From Pseudovibrio sp. JCM 19062 (lineage in GTDB: Bacteria; Pseudomonadota; Alphaproteobacteria; Rhizobiales; Stappiaceae), in contig BAXV01000037.1 of NCBI GenBank assembly GCA_001310715.1, positions 1 through 36,460 on the forward strand: 36,460 nt of DNA. Reading direction: 5' to 3'. Below, piece by piece: positions 1 to 8,865 of this stretch. The position numbers and the translations under genes are program-made. Numbering within the stretch: the stretch's first letter is position 1; each line of letters starts with the position of its first letter. The notes beneath the pieces were generated by a model. It saw only the letters and a list, made by a program, of their open reading frames with translations. It ran no database searches and was not told the DNA's origin.

Positions 1-1
1 T

Positions 2-295
2 GCAACCCTGAGGTTGCCGGGCGCCATGAATGTGAGCGTGAATATGGATAAGGTGGCAGGAGATTTTGTTGGATCGTTCGCCGCATTTACTGTCGCAGCT
101 GAGAAGGCCGTGATCTATTTCAAGGGAGGTGTTTCCAGTTTCGATCTAACTGGAGAAATGGCAGCGGTCTATCTCAAGTTTGATGCAGATGTTCAGCGGG
201 AGAACATCCGCATCAACGTTGATAAGCTGGTGTCCAACATCAGCCTGATGGGTGGTTGGTCGATGGCTACAGGGATCCTGCGGGAAATCTTCTAG
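2..295 (+). CDS. C-terminal fragment of an unrecognised protein (partial, enters from left edge)
   Basis: The reading frame is open from the first complete codon (base 2), so this is probably the end of a gene that starts outside the window. An internal TTG at 14 or ATG at 26 could also serve as a start. About 97 residues are visible, with alternating hydrophobic and polar stretches and no motif I recognise. There is no cysteine and no clear membrane segment. Its TAG stop (293-295) overlaps by three bases the corrected stop of the convergent AraC-type gene, which supports both gene ends. I assign no function. Confidence 0.5.
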   Translation, partial: ATLRLPGAMNVSVNMDKVAGDFVGSFAAFTVAAEKAVIYFKGGVSSFDLTGEMAAVYLKFDADVQRENIRINVDKLVSNISLMGGWSMATGILREIF

Positions 296-1334
296 GTGGT
301 CTCAACGCTTGTGGATGCGCGATGTTCCTTCCTCCAAGCACTCGGCTCTTGCCCGTGATCCGTTGGAACTCACGGTTGAAGTTGGACTTGGTCGTGAAGC
401 CAACTTCGAAGATGATGGTGGTGATTGGAGTGTCTGTTGTCTCTAGCAGATGACAGGCCTCCACCACGCGAAAGCCATTGGTGTATTGCGGCAGATTAAT
501 TTCTCGCAGTGTGTTCACAGCCGTCGAAATCTGCCGCGCCGGCACACGCAGTCTACGCGCGAGTTTGTCGAGTGACAGGTTTTCATCGCGGTAGAGGTGT
601 TCCTCTCGCATAAGCTGATCCAGTGCCGTGACTATTGCGATTTGCTCTTCGGATGCTTCAACTTGCTTCTGCTCTGGTTGGTTTAAAGTTTTTGTAGCAG
701 ATGGTTTGCGACCAAAGAGAACGACAATTGCAATCAATGAAAGCAGCATAAAGAGATTGGCTGTGCCCACAATGGTTGCGGCGCTGCTACCCTTGTTTAC
801 GGCAAAGTCAATCGCGACGGCCAGATCGACCAGCGCTGATGTTGAGAACACCGCGCCTGCGATGAGTTGGGTTTGCCGCGTCGGCAGCATCTGATCAATG
901 GGGAGGTGACTTGTCCATTCCCACTGCCGGGTTGTTGCAGAGCGGAAGAACAGAAAGCCGTAGCCAAGGTAAATCGTTACCCCTACCAAATCTATGAGCA
1001 CCGGAGCGTTAAGGCCTGGTGCTAAAGCTAAGATGGCGAGCGAGAGCAGTGTGGTACCTGCCGTCCAGCTGAGGGCCTTCGTTGACAGCCGATCCGTGAG
1101 CTGAAGGAAGGACAGCCATGTGGCGGGCGGCAACAGCAAGGCCAGACCTGCAAGCGCCCAGGACGGTAAGCCTCCCATGCCCCACTTGATGCCGAGCAAA
1201 ACGGATTGCAGAGCGTAAAGGCTGATGGTCAAAACAAACAGCGACGGCAACTTGCGTCCGTAGCCGACCATCAGGCGTAGGAGGATAAAACACAAAAACA
1301 ATGCGGTGAAAAAGGGAAGGGGTAAGTTTGGCAC
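292..1334 (-). CDS. AraC-family transcriptional regulator with N-terminal multi-pass membrane domain
   Basis: The first ~200 residues form a series of hydrophobic segments separated by short loops, consistent with about seven membrane helices. A charged linker follows (QKQVEASEEQ), then an AraC-type double helix-turn-helix at roughly residues 245-340, ending FEVGFTTKSNFNREFQRITGKS. This layout is known for membrane-bound AraC regulators that sense envelope or extracellular signals; the ligand is unknown. The start is a GTG at 1334 preceded by GGAGC. One base appears lost near 345: in the uninterrupted frame the tail would run to residue 355 at 267, but adding one C restores the usual GKSPSAWRKEH ending and moves the stop to 292. 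A membrane-sensing role is inferred from architecture. Confidence 0.85.
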
Positions 1335-1590
1335 GAGCCAGCTCCAGTTGCAGATAATCCGATAAACCTAATCGGTCTGCTGAGTCTGTGAAAGAGTGCT
1401 TGACGACTTCTTTTAGCGGCAGATCCTTCTGGCGAGTTTTCCAGCGGCTGAAACTCATCAGAGAGAGTGCAGGGGGCACCATCAACCGTAGTTTCTAGGT
1501 TCCAAAGCAACCTAGTCAAAGTGAAAGCGTATTGGGAAGCGCCCCGCAAATATGCACCTTGCGTCGTGGTTGCACTCAGCGCATTTCCGT

Positions 1591-1610
1591 AACATACTCG
1601 CGGGTATGTT
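1591..1610. promoter_or_regulatory. Palindromic operator, copy 1 (AACATAC-N6-GTATGTT)
   Basis: A 20-bp inverted repeat with arms AACATAC and GTATGTT around a six-base centre ends 19 bases before the ATG of the quinone-oxidoreductase-like gene. The same arms and spacing recur at 7379-7398 between the two acyl-CoA operons. Arm length and spacing fit a dimeric TetR-type repressor. The TetR gene at 11858 is the obvious candidate, but that pairing is inferred. The position, overlapping the expected transcription start or ribosome-binding region, suggests repression. Confidence 0.75.
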
Positions 1611-1629
1611 TTGATTTGGGAGGGAAAGA

Positions 1630-2616
1630 ATGCGTGCTGTTGTCTGTTCAGAGTTCGGGCCACCGGAAGCTTTGCGCGTTGAGGATGTTGACATTAAAGA
1701 GCCGCGTAAAGGCCAGGTGCGAATTGCGGTGGAAGCCGCAGGGGTTAACTTTCCCGATACGCTGGTGATAGCGGGGAAGTATCAGATCAAGCCGCCCATG
1801 CCGTTCATTCCGGGCGGAGAAATTGCGGGGCGCATTGCAGCCGTGGGTGAGGGCGTGACGAATTTTGCGCCGGGTGATCCAGTGATGGCGCTTCTTTTGC
1901 AACAGGGCGGGTTTGCAGAAGAGGTTGTGGTTCCGGCATCTACAGTGCTCAAGCGGCCTGAAAGCATGTCGGCTCAGGCTGCTGCGGGCTTTACCATGAC
2001 TTACGGCACCTCCATGCATGCGTTGAAGCAGCGTGCTCAGTTGCAACCGGGCGAAACGTTGCTGGTGCTGGGAGCCGGCGGCGGCGTTGGCCTCACTGCG
2101 GTTGAGATTGGCAAGGTGATGGGCGCAAGGGTGATTGCGGCGGCCAGCTCAGCGGAGAAGCTGGAGGCTGCACGTCAGGCCGGGGCTGATGAGCTGATCA
2201 ACTATTCCACGCAGGACCTGAGAACCCGCCTGAAGGAAATCACCGGCAAGGCTGGGGTTGATGTGGTCTACGATCCTGTGGGCGGAGATCTGTTTGAGCA
2301 GGCCCTACGCTCCACCGGCTGGAATGGCCGTGCGCTGGTTGTGGGCTTTGCTGCGGGCGATATCCCGACTATCCCGACCAACCTGACTTTGCTGAAGGGC
2401 TGCGCCATTCTGGGCGTTTTCTGGGGCTCCTTCCGTATGAGAGAACCGGAGAAGGACGCCGCCAACTTTACTGAGCTGTTTAAGTGGGTTGAGGAAGGCA
2501 AGATCAAACCGACCGTAAGCCGGAGCTACACTTTGGAGGAAGCCCCTCTGGCCCTTCGAGATCTCATGGAGAGACGGGTCGTCGGCAAGGTCGTTCTGGA
2601 AACGGGGAGAGCATGA
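1630..2616 (+). CDS. NADPH:quinone oxidoreductase-like MDR-family enzyme
   Basis: A 328-residue zinc-free medium-chain dehydrogenase/reductase. The N-terminal GroES-like fold covers about residues 1-120 (AAGVNFPDTLVIAGKYQ, PFIPGGEIAG). The Rossmann domain follows, with the nucleotide loop GAGGGVGLTAVEIGK near 148-162. No structural or catalytic zinc cysteines are present, as expected for the quinone oxidoreductase/enoyl reductase branch. It likely reduces an alpha,beta-unsaturated carbonyl or a quinone with NADPH. The ATG at 1630 has a strong GGGAGGG ribosome-binding site. It overlaps the next gene by ATGA, so the two are translationally coupled. The palindrome just upstream places it under the same control as the acyl-CoA dehydrogenase operons. 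Confidence 0.88.
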   Translation: MRAVVCSEFGPPEALRVEDVDIKEPRKGQVRIAVEAAGVNFPDTLVIAGKYQIKPPMPFIPGGEIAGRIAAVGEGVTNFAPGDPVMALLLQQGGFAEEVVVPASTVLKRPESMSAQAAAGFTMTYGTSMHALKQRAQLQPGETLLVLGAGGGVGLTAVEIGKVMGARVIAAASSAEKLEAARQAGADELINYSTQDLRTRLKEITGKAGVDVVYDPVGGDLFEQALRSTGWNGRALVVGFAAGDIPTIPTNLTLLKGCAILGVFWGSFRMREPEKDAANFTELFKWVEEGKIKPTVSRSYTLEEAPLALRDLMERRVVGKVVLETGRA

Positions 2617-3410
2617 TCATGCAACCAAGGTTTGCAGGGCAAACAGCCCTGATTACAGGTGCGGGCAGTGGTATCGGGCGTGCAACGGCAATTCGTCTGG
2701 CTGAAGAAGGCGCTGCTGTCGCGCTTGTCGATCTCAATGAGAAGGGCTTGAACGCGACCGCAGAGATGCTTCCGGAAGGTTCCAGCTCCGGGGTCTACGT
2801 ACTCAACGTGGCCGATGAAGAAGCTGTGGAGCGCTGCGTTGGGGAAATTGAGAGCTCTTTGGGCGGCATCAGCGTGCTTTGCAATAATGCTGGCATCATC
2901 TGTGAGGGCTCATGGGGTGGAAGCCACGAGAAGTTTGCTGACTGGATCAAGGTTTATGAGGTGAATGTACTCGGGGCCATGTTGTTCACCAAGTACACCA
3001 AGGAACAGCTCAAAGCTTCAGGCAAAGGTTCCATCGTGAATACGGCATCTGTTGCTGGGATCAGAGGAGGGGCCGGTGGCAACGCGTACAGCGCCTCCAA
3101 GGCGGCACTCATCAACTTCACCAAGACATCCGCCTGTGACTTTGGTGCAGATGGTGTCCGCGTCAATGCGGTTTGTCCGGGGCTTATTGAGACCGGCATG
3201 ACCAAACCTGTTTTCGACTATGCGCGAAACACGGGCAAGGAAGCCAAGCTTGGTACCAGAGCAGAACTGCGTCGTCATGGCGAACCTACTGAAGTTGCGG
3301 CAACAATCGCGTTTCTTGCCAGCAGCGATGCCAGCTTCATCACTGGTCAGGCGCTTGCTGTGGATGGCGGAAACACGTCCTCTCTCAATATGCCGGGTAT
3401 GAAGGTCTGA
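2613..3410 (+). CDS. SDR-family oxidoreductase
   Basis: A 265-residue classical short-chain dehydrogenase. It has the TGAGSGIG cofactor loop (residues ~16-23), an acidic residue after beta-2 (LVDLNE) suggesting NAD(H) preference, the CNNAG motif and the catalytic Ser with NAYSASK Tyr-Lys pair. The C terminus ends FITGQALAVDGG, typical of the family. The start overlaps the MDR stop by four bases (ATGA), so the two form a two-gene operon. The likely substrate is a hydroxyacyl-CoA or secondary alcohol made in the neighbouring acyl-CoA pathway; this is inferred from context only. The nearest family names are 3-oxoacyl-ACP reductase and glucose dehydrogenase-like SDRs, which are not substrate-specific labels. 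Confidence 0.88.
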   Translation: MIMQPRFAGQTALITGAGSGIGRATAIRLAEEGAAVALVDLNEKGLNATAEMLPEGSSSGVYVLNVADEEAVERCVGEIESSLGGISVLCNNAGIICEGSWGGSHEKFADWIKVYEVNVLGAMLFTKYTKEQLKASGKGSIVNTASVAGIRGGAGGNAYSASKAALINFTKTSACDFGADGVRVNAVCPGLIETGMTKPVFDYARNTGKEAKLGTRAELRRHGEPTEVAATIAFLASSDASFITGQALAVDGGNTSSLNMPGMKV

Positions 3411-3436
3411 GGTGAGAGTGGGGAGCCGATAAAGAA

Positions 3437-3479
3437 GAGCCAGTCTGCAACATCGGGCAATGCTGTTGCAGACTGGCTC
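3437..3479. terminator. Long perfect stem-loop between convergent genes
   Basis: GAGCCAGTCTGCAACA at 3437-3452 is perfectly complementary to 3464-3479, giving a 16-bp stem with an 11-base loop. It lies 27 bases after the SDR stop and before the end of the convergent acyl-CoA dehydrogenase operon. Neither side has a good U-tract, so it may be an mRNA-stabilising 3' hairpin or a factor-assisted bidirectional terminator rather than a classical intrinsic one. Confidence 0.6.
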
Positions 3480-3556
3480 CTGCCGATCCAAAGGGGTGGA
3501 TCAGATAGCAGTGATTATGAAATCACTTTTGAAATAATCACAAGTATAAACACGTA

Positions 3557-4680
3557 TTATTTAGCTATAGACCCCGTTTTTTTTAGCAATGTATCTACAT
3601 GATGAGCACTATCCCCGAGCATTTCTGTCAGGACTCGGTCGCGTTTTATGAACAATCCGATATCAACTTCATCGGTCATTCCAATTCCACCATGCATCTG
3701 CACCGCTTCTTCTGTTGCAATGCGGGAAACCTTAGCCACCTTTGCTTTTGCTGCACGTGAAATTTCATCTGAACTATCTGTAGTTGTATCTATTGCTCTT
3801 TGCGCGGCTGAGATGAGTGAGGCTGTTTGCTCAATCTGGCAGTAAAGATCGGCCAAACGGTGTTGAAGCGCCTGAAACATGCCGATAGGCACGCCAAACT
3901 GCTTTCGTTCACCCAGATAAGCCGTAGTCCGCTCGGCAACTTTTCTCGCAACCCCAAGTTGCTCTGAGGCGGCAATGGCGCGACCTGAACGCAGGGTGGC
4001 TTCCAAGACGGCGGCACCTTGGTCGAGAGGGCACAGCAGGTCCTTACCATCCAGATGAAGATTGGTGATCTGAATGTTTGCAGCATTGCGGCTGTCCAGC
4101 ATTGCGTTGCGCTCGATCTCAACTTCTGCAGCACTTGGGTCTACGAGGAAGAGGCCCGTTTCATCTCCACTCTTTGCAACAACGATCAACCGGTCTGCAT
4201 TGTAGCCGTCAAACACCGCACGTTTGCGTGCGTTAAGGATGAAGCCGTTGCCATCAGGCTCGGCTGTGGCTTTGATGCGGGACGGGTTGTGCTTTGCACC
4301 CTCGTCAATAGCCAGCGCAATGACCACATTCCCCGTTGCGATCTTAGGTCCCCACTCGCGCAGATGCTCGCCGCCTGACTGACGAAGAGCGACCGCGCTC
4401 AAAACGGCGGTTGAAAGGAAAGGGGAGGCTGTCAGGTTGCGGCCCATCTCCTCAGCCACAAGCCCAGCAGCGCGGTGCCCGAAGTCGTATCCGCCAGCGT
4501 CTTCCGGCAAGAGCATGCCGAACCAGCCATATCAGCCAGTGTTTTGTGGAGTTGCTGGTTAAAGCCAAGAGCTACCTTGTGGTCCCGAATGTCACGCAAG
4601 GCCTGCACAGGGGCATGTTCTGACATGAAGCCAGCGGCGGAGTCCTTTAGAAGAGTTTCTTCAGAGCTAAAAAGTTCCAT
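3557..4680 (-). CDS. Acyl-CoA dehydrogenase family protein, probable non-catalytic partner subunit (frame break near 4527)
   Basis: The N-terminal part (from the ATG at 4680, MELFSSEETLLKDSAAGFM) and the rest (MLLPEDAGGYDFGH onward) lie in different frames. Restoring one G in a GG run at about 4527-4528 rejoins them as DMGWFGMLLPEDAGG, a standard ACAD segment, giving about 374 residues. The C-terminal domain has QMHGGIGMTDEVDIGLFIKR. Where catalytic ACADs carry the EGT glutamate, this protein reads MLGDSAHHVDTLL, so the base seems to be missing. The start lies 11 bases after the stop of the preceding dehydrogenase. In actinobacterial FadE pairs and proteobacterial steroid side-chain enzymes, such a degenerate subunit pairs with a catalytic one; I infer the same here. 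Confidence 0.85.
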
Positions 4681-4691
4681 GTTTTCTCTCC

Positions 4692-5882
4692 TTAACCCAG
4701 TGATGGCAGGCGCAGCACTGCCTTTGAAATGATGGAGAGCATGATCTCTGACGTTCCGCCCTCAATACTGTTGCCCTTGGAGCGCAGCCAGGAGGCTGAC
4801 TGATTTCCAATCCCGCCGTTTTCCTCTGGGCCTGAAAGTGCTTCCAACCCGCCAGCTTGCACAACAAGGCTCTGGCGGCGTTTGTTTAATTCAGTGCCCA
4901 AGTACTTTAGCTCTGCAGAACGGGCGCCTAACTGGTTGCCAGCCCGGTGAAAGTCTTTTGCTGCAGCAAGGTGAGCCGTCAACGCCATTTCATCCACGAG
5001 GAAATCACCGATGTCTGCGCGCAGCAGCGGGTCATCCAGACGGCCGGTTTCATCCAAACCAATGGATTTAGTAGCTGTTTCATACAGGCCTGCGGAGCCG
5101 CCGAAGATCGCATCAAGGTTGCTGACCATTTCGCGTTCATGGGTCAGCAGATACTTGGCAATGGTCCAGCCGTTGCCGCGCTCATCAACCACGTTCTCCA
5201 TAGGCACCTTCACTTCATCAAAGAAGGTTTCGCAAAATGGAGAACTGCCCGAAATCAGGCGAATCGGCTTGGTGGAGACGCCCTCACTGGTCATATCGAA
5301 CAGCAGGAACGAGATGCCCTTATGCTTTTTCGCGTCTGGCTCAGTGCGCACCAGCGCAAAAATCCAGTCGGCTTTGTCGGCGTAGGAGGTCCAGATCTTC
5401 TGGCCGGAAACGAGGAAATGGTCGCCCATGTCGACGCCCTTGGTCTGAACGGAGGCGAGATCTGAGCCGGAACCCGGTTCGGAATAGCCCTGACACCAGC
5501 GAATTTCACCGCGAGCGATCTTTGGCAGGTGTTCAAGCTTTTGTTCGTGGGAGCCGTATTCGAGTAGGGCAGGGCCGAGCATCCAGATGCCGAAGCTTTC
5601 CAACGGAGAAAGAGCGTTGATGCGTGTCATCTCTTCTTTGAGGATTTTGACTTCATCACCGCTCAAGCCACCTCCGCCGTATTCCTTCGGCCAGTGTGGC
5701 ACGGTCCAACCACGTGCGGCCATGCGCTCCAGCCATAGTTTTTGCGCTTCGGATTTGAAGGTCCAGTTTCGACCACCCCAGCAGATATCATCTTCAACGG
5801 TAACCGCTTTTCGCATTTCCTGCGGGCAGTTCTCTTGCAGCCATGCCCGTGTTTCCATGCGGAATTCATCAAGTGACGTCAT
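4692..5882 (-). CDS. Acyl-CoA dehydrogenase, catalytic subunit type
   Basis: About 396 residues starting at the ATG of MTSLDEFRMETRAWL, preceded by AGGGAGAA; the frame is open further upstream but without a good start. It contains the FAD/substrate segments WCQGYSEPGSGSDLAS and VSGQKIWTSYADKADW. Near the C terminus SIEGGTSEIMLSII carries the glutamate expected to abstract the alpha proton. The frame is intact. It is followed 11 bases later by a second ACAD lacking that glutamate, which fits an alpha2-beta2 enzyme. It is the second gene of a leftward three-gene ACAD operon. Substrate is unknown; heteromeric ACADs usually act on bulky or branched CoA thioesters. Confidence 0.9.
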   Translation of the reverse strand: MTSLDEFRMETRAWLQENCPQEMRKAVTVEDDICWGGRNWTFKSEAQKLWLERMAARGWTVPHWPKEYGGGGLSGDEVKILKEEMTRINALSPLESFGIWMLGPALLEYGSHEQKLEHLPKIARGEIRWCQGYSEPGSGSDLASVQTKGVDMGDHFLVSGQKIWTSYADKADWIFALVRTEPDAKKHKGISFLLFDMTSEGVSTKPIRLISGSSPFCETFFDEVKVPMENVVDERGNGWTIAKYLLTHEREMVSNLDAIFGGSAGLYETATKSIGLDETGRLDDPLLRADIGDFLVDEMALTAHLAAAKDFHRAGNQLGARSAELKYLGTELNKRRQSLVVQAGGLEALSGPEENGGIGNQSASWLRSKGNSIEGGTSEIMLSIISKAVLRLPSLG

Positions 5883-5946
5883 TGCGTTCTCCCTGTTTTG
5901 GAGTGCATATGAAAAGAAAAAGGTGAGCAATTGCCCACCTTTCTGA

Positions 5947-7205
5947 TTAGATCTTCTCTTGAGTGTGTCTGCGAAGTTCCGCGCGGCCAATGAAGTTGCG
6001 GTGCACCGCGTCCGGCCCATCTGCAAAGCGCAGCGTGCGCAGTCCCATCCAGTTGGCTGCCAGCGGGGTATCCTGCGAGATGCCCTGACCGCCAAACATC
6101 TGCATGGCCTCATCCGTGACCTTCAGTGCCATGCGCGGGGCCACGACCTTGATCTGGCTGATCCAGAAGGCAGCTTCACGGCCCGAGGCGTTGTCCATCA
6201 TCCATGCTGCTTTGAGGCAGAGGAGGCGGGCCTGTTCAATCTCCATGCGGCATTCAGCGACAATGTCGAAGTTTGCACCCAGCTTGTAGAGCGGCTTGCC
6301 GAAGGCTTCGCGGTTGATGGCGCGTTTGCACATTAGCTCCAGAGCCTGTTCTGCCTGCCAATGGCACGCATGCAGTGGTGAATGCGGCCCGGCCCAAGAC
6401 GGCCCTGCGCTACTGCAAAACCGGCACCTTCTTGCAAAAGCAGGTTTTTGGCAGGAACGCGCACATTTTCAAAGCGCAGGTGCATGTGACCGTGTGGAGC
6501 GTGGTCATGACCGAATACCTGCATAGGGCGCAGCTTGGTGATGCCCGGTGTGTTGGCATCCACCACGATCATGGAATGCTGCTGGTGCTTATTGCCCGCG
6601 GTTGGTGTGTGCACCATGGTGATGTAAACAGCACAGCGTGGATCACCTGCACCGGAAGACCACCATTTCTCGCCGTTCAGCACGTAATCGTCGCCATCAC
6701 GAACGCAGGTCATGCTAATGTTGGTTGCGTCAGAAGAGCCGTGGTCCGGTTCGGTCATGAGATAGGCAGAGCGAATCTCACCCTCAAGCAAACGCTTGAG
6801 CCATTTCTCCTTCATCTCTTCGGAGCCATAGCGCTCAAACACTTCCATGTTGCCGGTGTCAGGTGCAGCGCAGTTGAAGACCTCTGGCGCGAGTGGAGAT
6901 TTCCCCATTTCTTCAGCCAGATAGGCGTATTCAACGGTGCTGAGACCATAGCCGCGCTCGGAACCAGTGAGCCAGAAGTTCCAAAGACCCTTCTCGCGAG
7001 CACTTGCCTTCAGGCCTTCCAGAATCTCTTTCTGGCGCGGTGTGTATTCCCAGCGATCCCCAACGGAAACCTCATCATGGAATTCCTGTTCAAGTGGCAT
7101 GATTTCATCGCGGATCATGCTGCGCACCTGCTCAATGAGTGGTGCTACACGCTTGCTGACGCCAAGGTCCATAGCTGGACGTTCGGCTAATATAGTGTCG
7201 CTCAT
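5947..7205 (-). CDS. ACAD10/11-like acyl-CoA dehydrogenase (frame break near 6356)
   Basis: First gene of the leftward ACAD operon. Residues 1-285 and the last ~125 residues are in different frames. Adding one base in GGC(C)AG near 6356 yields CMRAIGQAEQALELMCKRAINREAFG, a continuous ACAD helix, for a total near 418 residues. Family features are YLMTEPDHGSSDATN, LNGEKWWSSGAGDPRC, the GGQGISQDTPLA helix and FADGPDAVH, where the aspartate is the usual base position of the ACAD11 branch. In animals this domain is fused to an APH-type kinase; here a separate APH gene lies at 9856. That pairing suggests dehydration or isomerisation of phosphorylated 4-hydroxyacyl-CoAs, as in LvaA/LvaC of levulinate catabolism. 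The role is inferred. Confidence 0.87.
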
Positions 7206-7552
7206 GATTGGCCCTCCCGAGACTTCTGAGCTCTTTTATCTTCACCGTGCTGTGGATAAAACCCACGTTATATCAAAGGGATATGTGATCATGGGCTCCC
7301 ACGCACAATCCAGACCCAAAGCTGGAGAGACAAAAGATGGTCTGCAAAAATTTTGCTTTACAACTGATGATCTACCGAAACATACTACCGAGTATGTTGT
7401 CAACTGTACGCGTTGATGGGCACGCTTGATCATTGGTTTAAGGTGGGTTGCCCAAAAGTGGTTATTGGCTTGTCCAACGAGGGATGAGCGAAAGCCAACT
7501 TGCGCGAGATACGGTTGCAAAACGAAGAACACTAAGGAGGTAGGGTTTCTTC
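7206..7552. promoter_or_regulatory. Divergent promoter region of the two acyl-CoA operons
   Basis: A 347-base gap between the leftward ACAD operon (start 7205) and the rightward SDR-MaoC-SDR-kinase operon (start 7553). It holds operator copy 2 at 7379-7398, roughly midway, so one regulator could control both directions. I see no convincing coding sequence. A strong AAGGAGG ribosome-binding site at 7534-7540 serves the rightward operon. I could not fix the -35/-10 elements with confidence. Confidence 0.6.
7379..7398. promoter_or_regulatory. Palindromic operator, copy 2 (AACATACT-N4-AGTATGTT)
   Basis: An inverted repeat with 8-base arms AACATACT and AGTATGTT around ACCG, matching the arms and spacing of the site at 1591-1610. 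It lies in the divergent region between two acyl-CoA operons, about 180 bases from one start and 155 from the other. Recurrence of a 20-bp palindrome in front of functionally related genes is strong evidence for a shared operator. The binding protein is inferred to be the TetR regulator at 11858. Confidence 0.78.
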
Positions 7553-8383
7553 ATGAGCTATCTTGAGGAATTGTTTGGAGTACCGGGCAAAACGGCACTG
7601 GTAACAGGCGGTGGAACCGGAATCGGCCGCATGGTTGCCACAGCGCTGGCAGAAGGCGGTGCACGTGTTCTGATCTGCTCTCGCAAACTGGATGTGGTTG
7701 AGAAAGCGGCAGAAGAGATCAATGCCGACCTGAGCCGCAACAATGCGGAGCCATCCGGATCAGTTGAGGCGTTTCAAGGGGATGTGGGCTCCGAGGAAGG
7801 TGTCGACAAGCTTGTTGCAGCCTTTCGTGAGCGCAGCCCGAAGCTCGACATTCTGGTCAACAATGCAGGTGTCAGTTGGGGAGAGCCGTTAGGGGCTTTC
7901 TCGTACCATGCGTGGAGCCGCGTGATGGACGTGAACGTGGCGGGCCTGTTCCATCTGACGCAGACATTGCTGCCAGAACTGAAGGAAAGTGGTAGCCCGG
8001 AAGATCCGGCGCGCGTGATCAATCTTGGCTCTGTTATGGGCTCTACACCGATTGGTGATGGTGCTTATTCCTATTCCGCATCCAAAGCAGCAGTGCATCA
8101 GCTTACACGCATTCTTGCCAAAGAAATGGCGCGAAAGAACATTACGTTCAACGGCTTCGCACCGGGTCCATTCCAGTCCCGGATGACAGCGTTTGCGACG
8201 GATACGGAGCAGAAAGTGGAATTCGTCAGCAAAGGCGTGCCTTTGAAGCGCATCGGACATCCCAATGATATCGCAGGGGCAACGCTCTTCCTGTGCGGCA
8301 AAGGTGGGTCCTATGTCACGGGTGAGGTGCTCCCGCTCGATGGCGGCATTCACGTAGCGACCGGTGGCAACCTGTTTGGGTAA
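7553..8383 (+). CDS. SDR-family oxidoreductase
   Basis: A 276-residue classical SDR with TGGGTGIG (residues ~18-25), NNAGVS, and the catalytic GAYSYSASK Tyr-Lys pair. The ending YVTGEVLPLDGG is typical. Arg after beta-2 (LICSRKLD) suggests NADP(H) preference, as in RhlG/FabG-like reductases. The ATG at 7553 follows AAGGAGG with a somewhat long 12-base spacer. It is the first gene of the rightward operon and is followed 12 bases later by the MaoC hydratase gene. It probably interconverts a 3-oxo- and 3-hydroxyacyl thioester; substrate is inferred from neighbours. Confidence 0.88.
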   Translation: MSYLEELFGVPGKTALVTGGGTGIGRMVATALAEGGARVLICSRKLDVVEKAAEEINADLSRNNAEPSGSVEAFQGDVGSEEGVDKLVAAFRERSPKLDILVNNAGVSWGEPLGAFSYHAWSRVMDVNVAGLFHLTQTLLPELKESGSPEDPARVINLGSVMGSTPIGDGAYSYSASKAAVHQLTRILAKEMARKNITFNGFAPGPFQSRMTAFATDTEQKVEFVSKGVPLKRIGHPNDIAGATLFLCGKGGSYVTGEVLPLDGGIHVATGGNLFG

Positions 8384-8395
8384 AAAGGGGTTCTT

Positions 8396-8865
8396 ATGGA
8401 ACTGACCGTGGAAGAGCTTGAGAGCAAAGTGGGCGAGCAAGTCGGCTTGTCTGACTGGGTGACTGTAGATCAGGAAATGATTTCCGCTTTCGGAAAACTG
8501 ACGTTTGATGAGCAGTTTATCCATATGGACCCTGAGCGTGCAAAGGCAGAAACGCCGTTTGGCGGCACGATTGCCCATGGGTTTCTCACGCTCTCCCTCG
8601 CCAGCAAGTTTGCAGTTGAAGCCCTGCCCGTTGTGAGAGGGCGGACCATGGGCATCAACTATGGTTTCAATAAGATCCGCTTTTTGCATCCCGTCGCCAG
8701 TGGTAAGCGTATTCGTGGACGCTTCACGCTGGACACTCTGACCCGCAAGGGAGATGGCAGATCCTTCAGGAGTTTGGCCTTGCAATCGAGATCGAGGGCG
8801 TTGAGAGCCCCGCATTGGTCGCGAAGTGGCTGACAATGACGTATTTTGAGGAGGTATCTGCATGA
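8396..8865 (+). CDS. MaoC-family (R)-specific enoyl-CoA hydratase (frame break near 8757)
   Basis: Residues 1-120 match the single hot-dog MaoC dehydratase pattern: WVTVDQEMISAFGKLTFDEQFIHMDPERAK, then TPFGGTIAHGFLTLSL, which holds the catalytic Asp/His region and the hydratase-2 GxxAHG motif. The uninterrupted frame runs to an aberrant basic tail at 8833. Adding one base at the GG near 8757 gives QILQEFGLAIEIEGVESPALVAKW and a stop at 8863-8865 that overlaps the next start as ATGA. The corrected length is about 156 residues, normal for the family. The operon partner is a (3R)-hydroxyacyl-CoA dehydrogenase-like SDR, so the two likely perform the hydration and oxidation steps of an MFE-2-type beta-oxidation. 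Confidence 0.87.

Noticed and set aside
4947..5465. 172-aa ORF on the + strand inside the ACAD gene
   Set aside because: It is antisense to a strongly conserved acyl-CoA dehydrogenase and has no family features; a shadow frame.
6375..7190. 271-aa + strand ORF opposite the ACAD10/11-like dehydrogenase
   Set aside because: Long only because it mirrors codon bias of the real gene on the other strand; composition rich in Cys, His and Val, with no motif.
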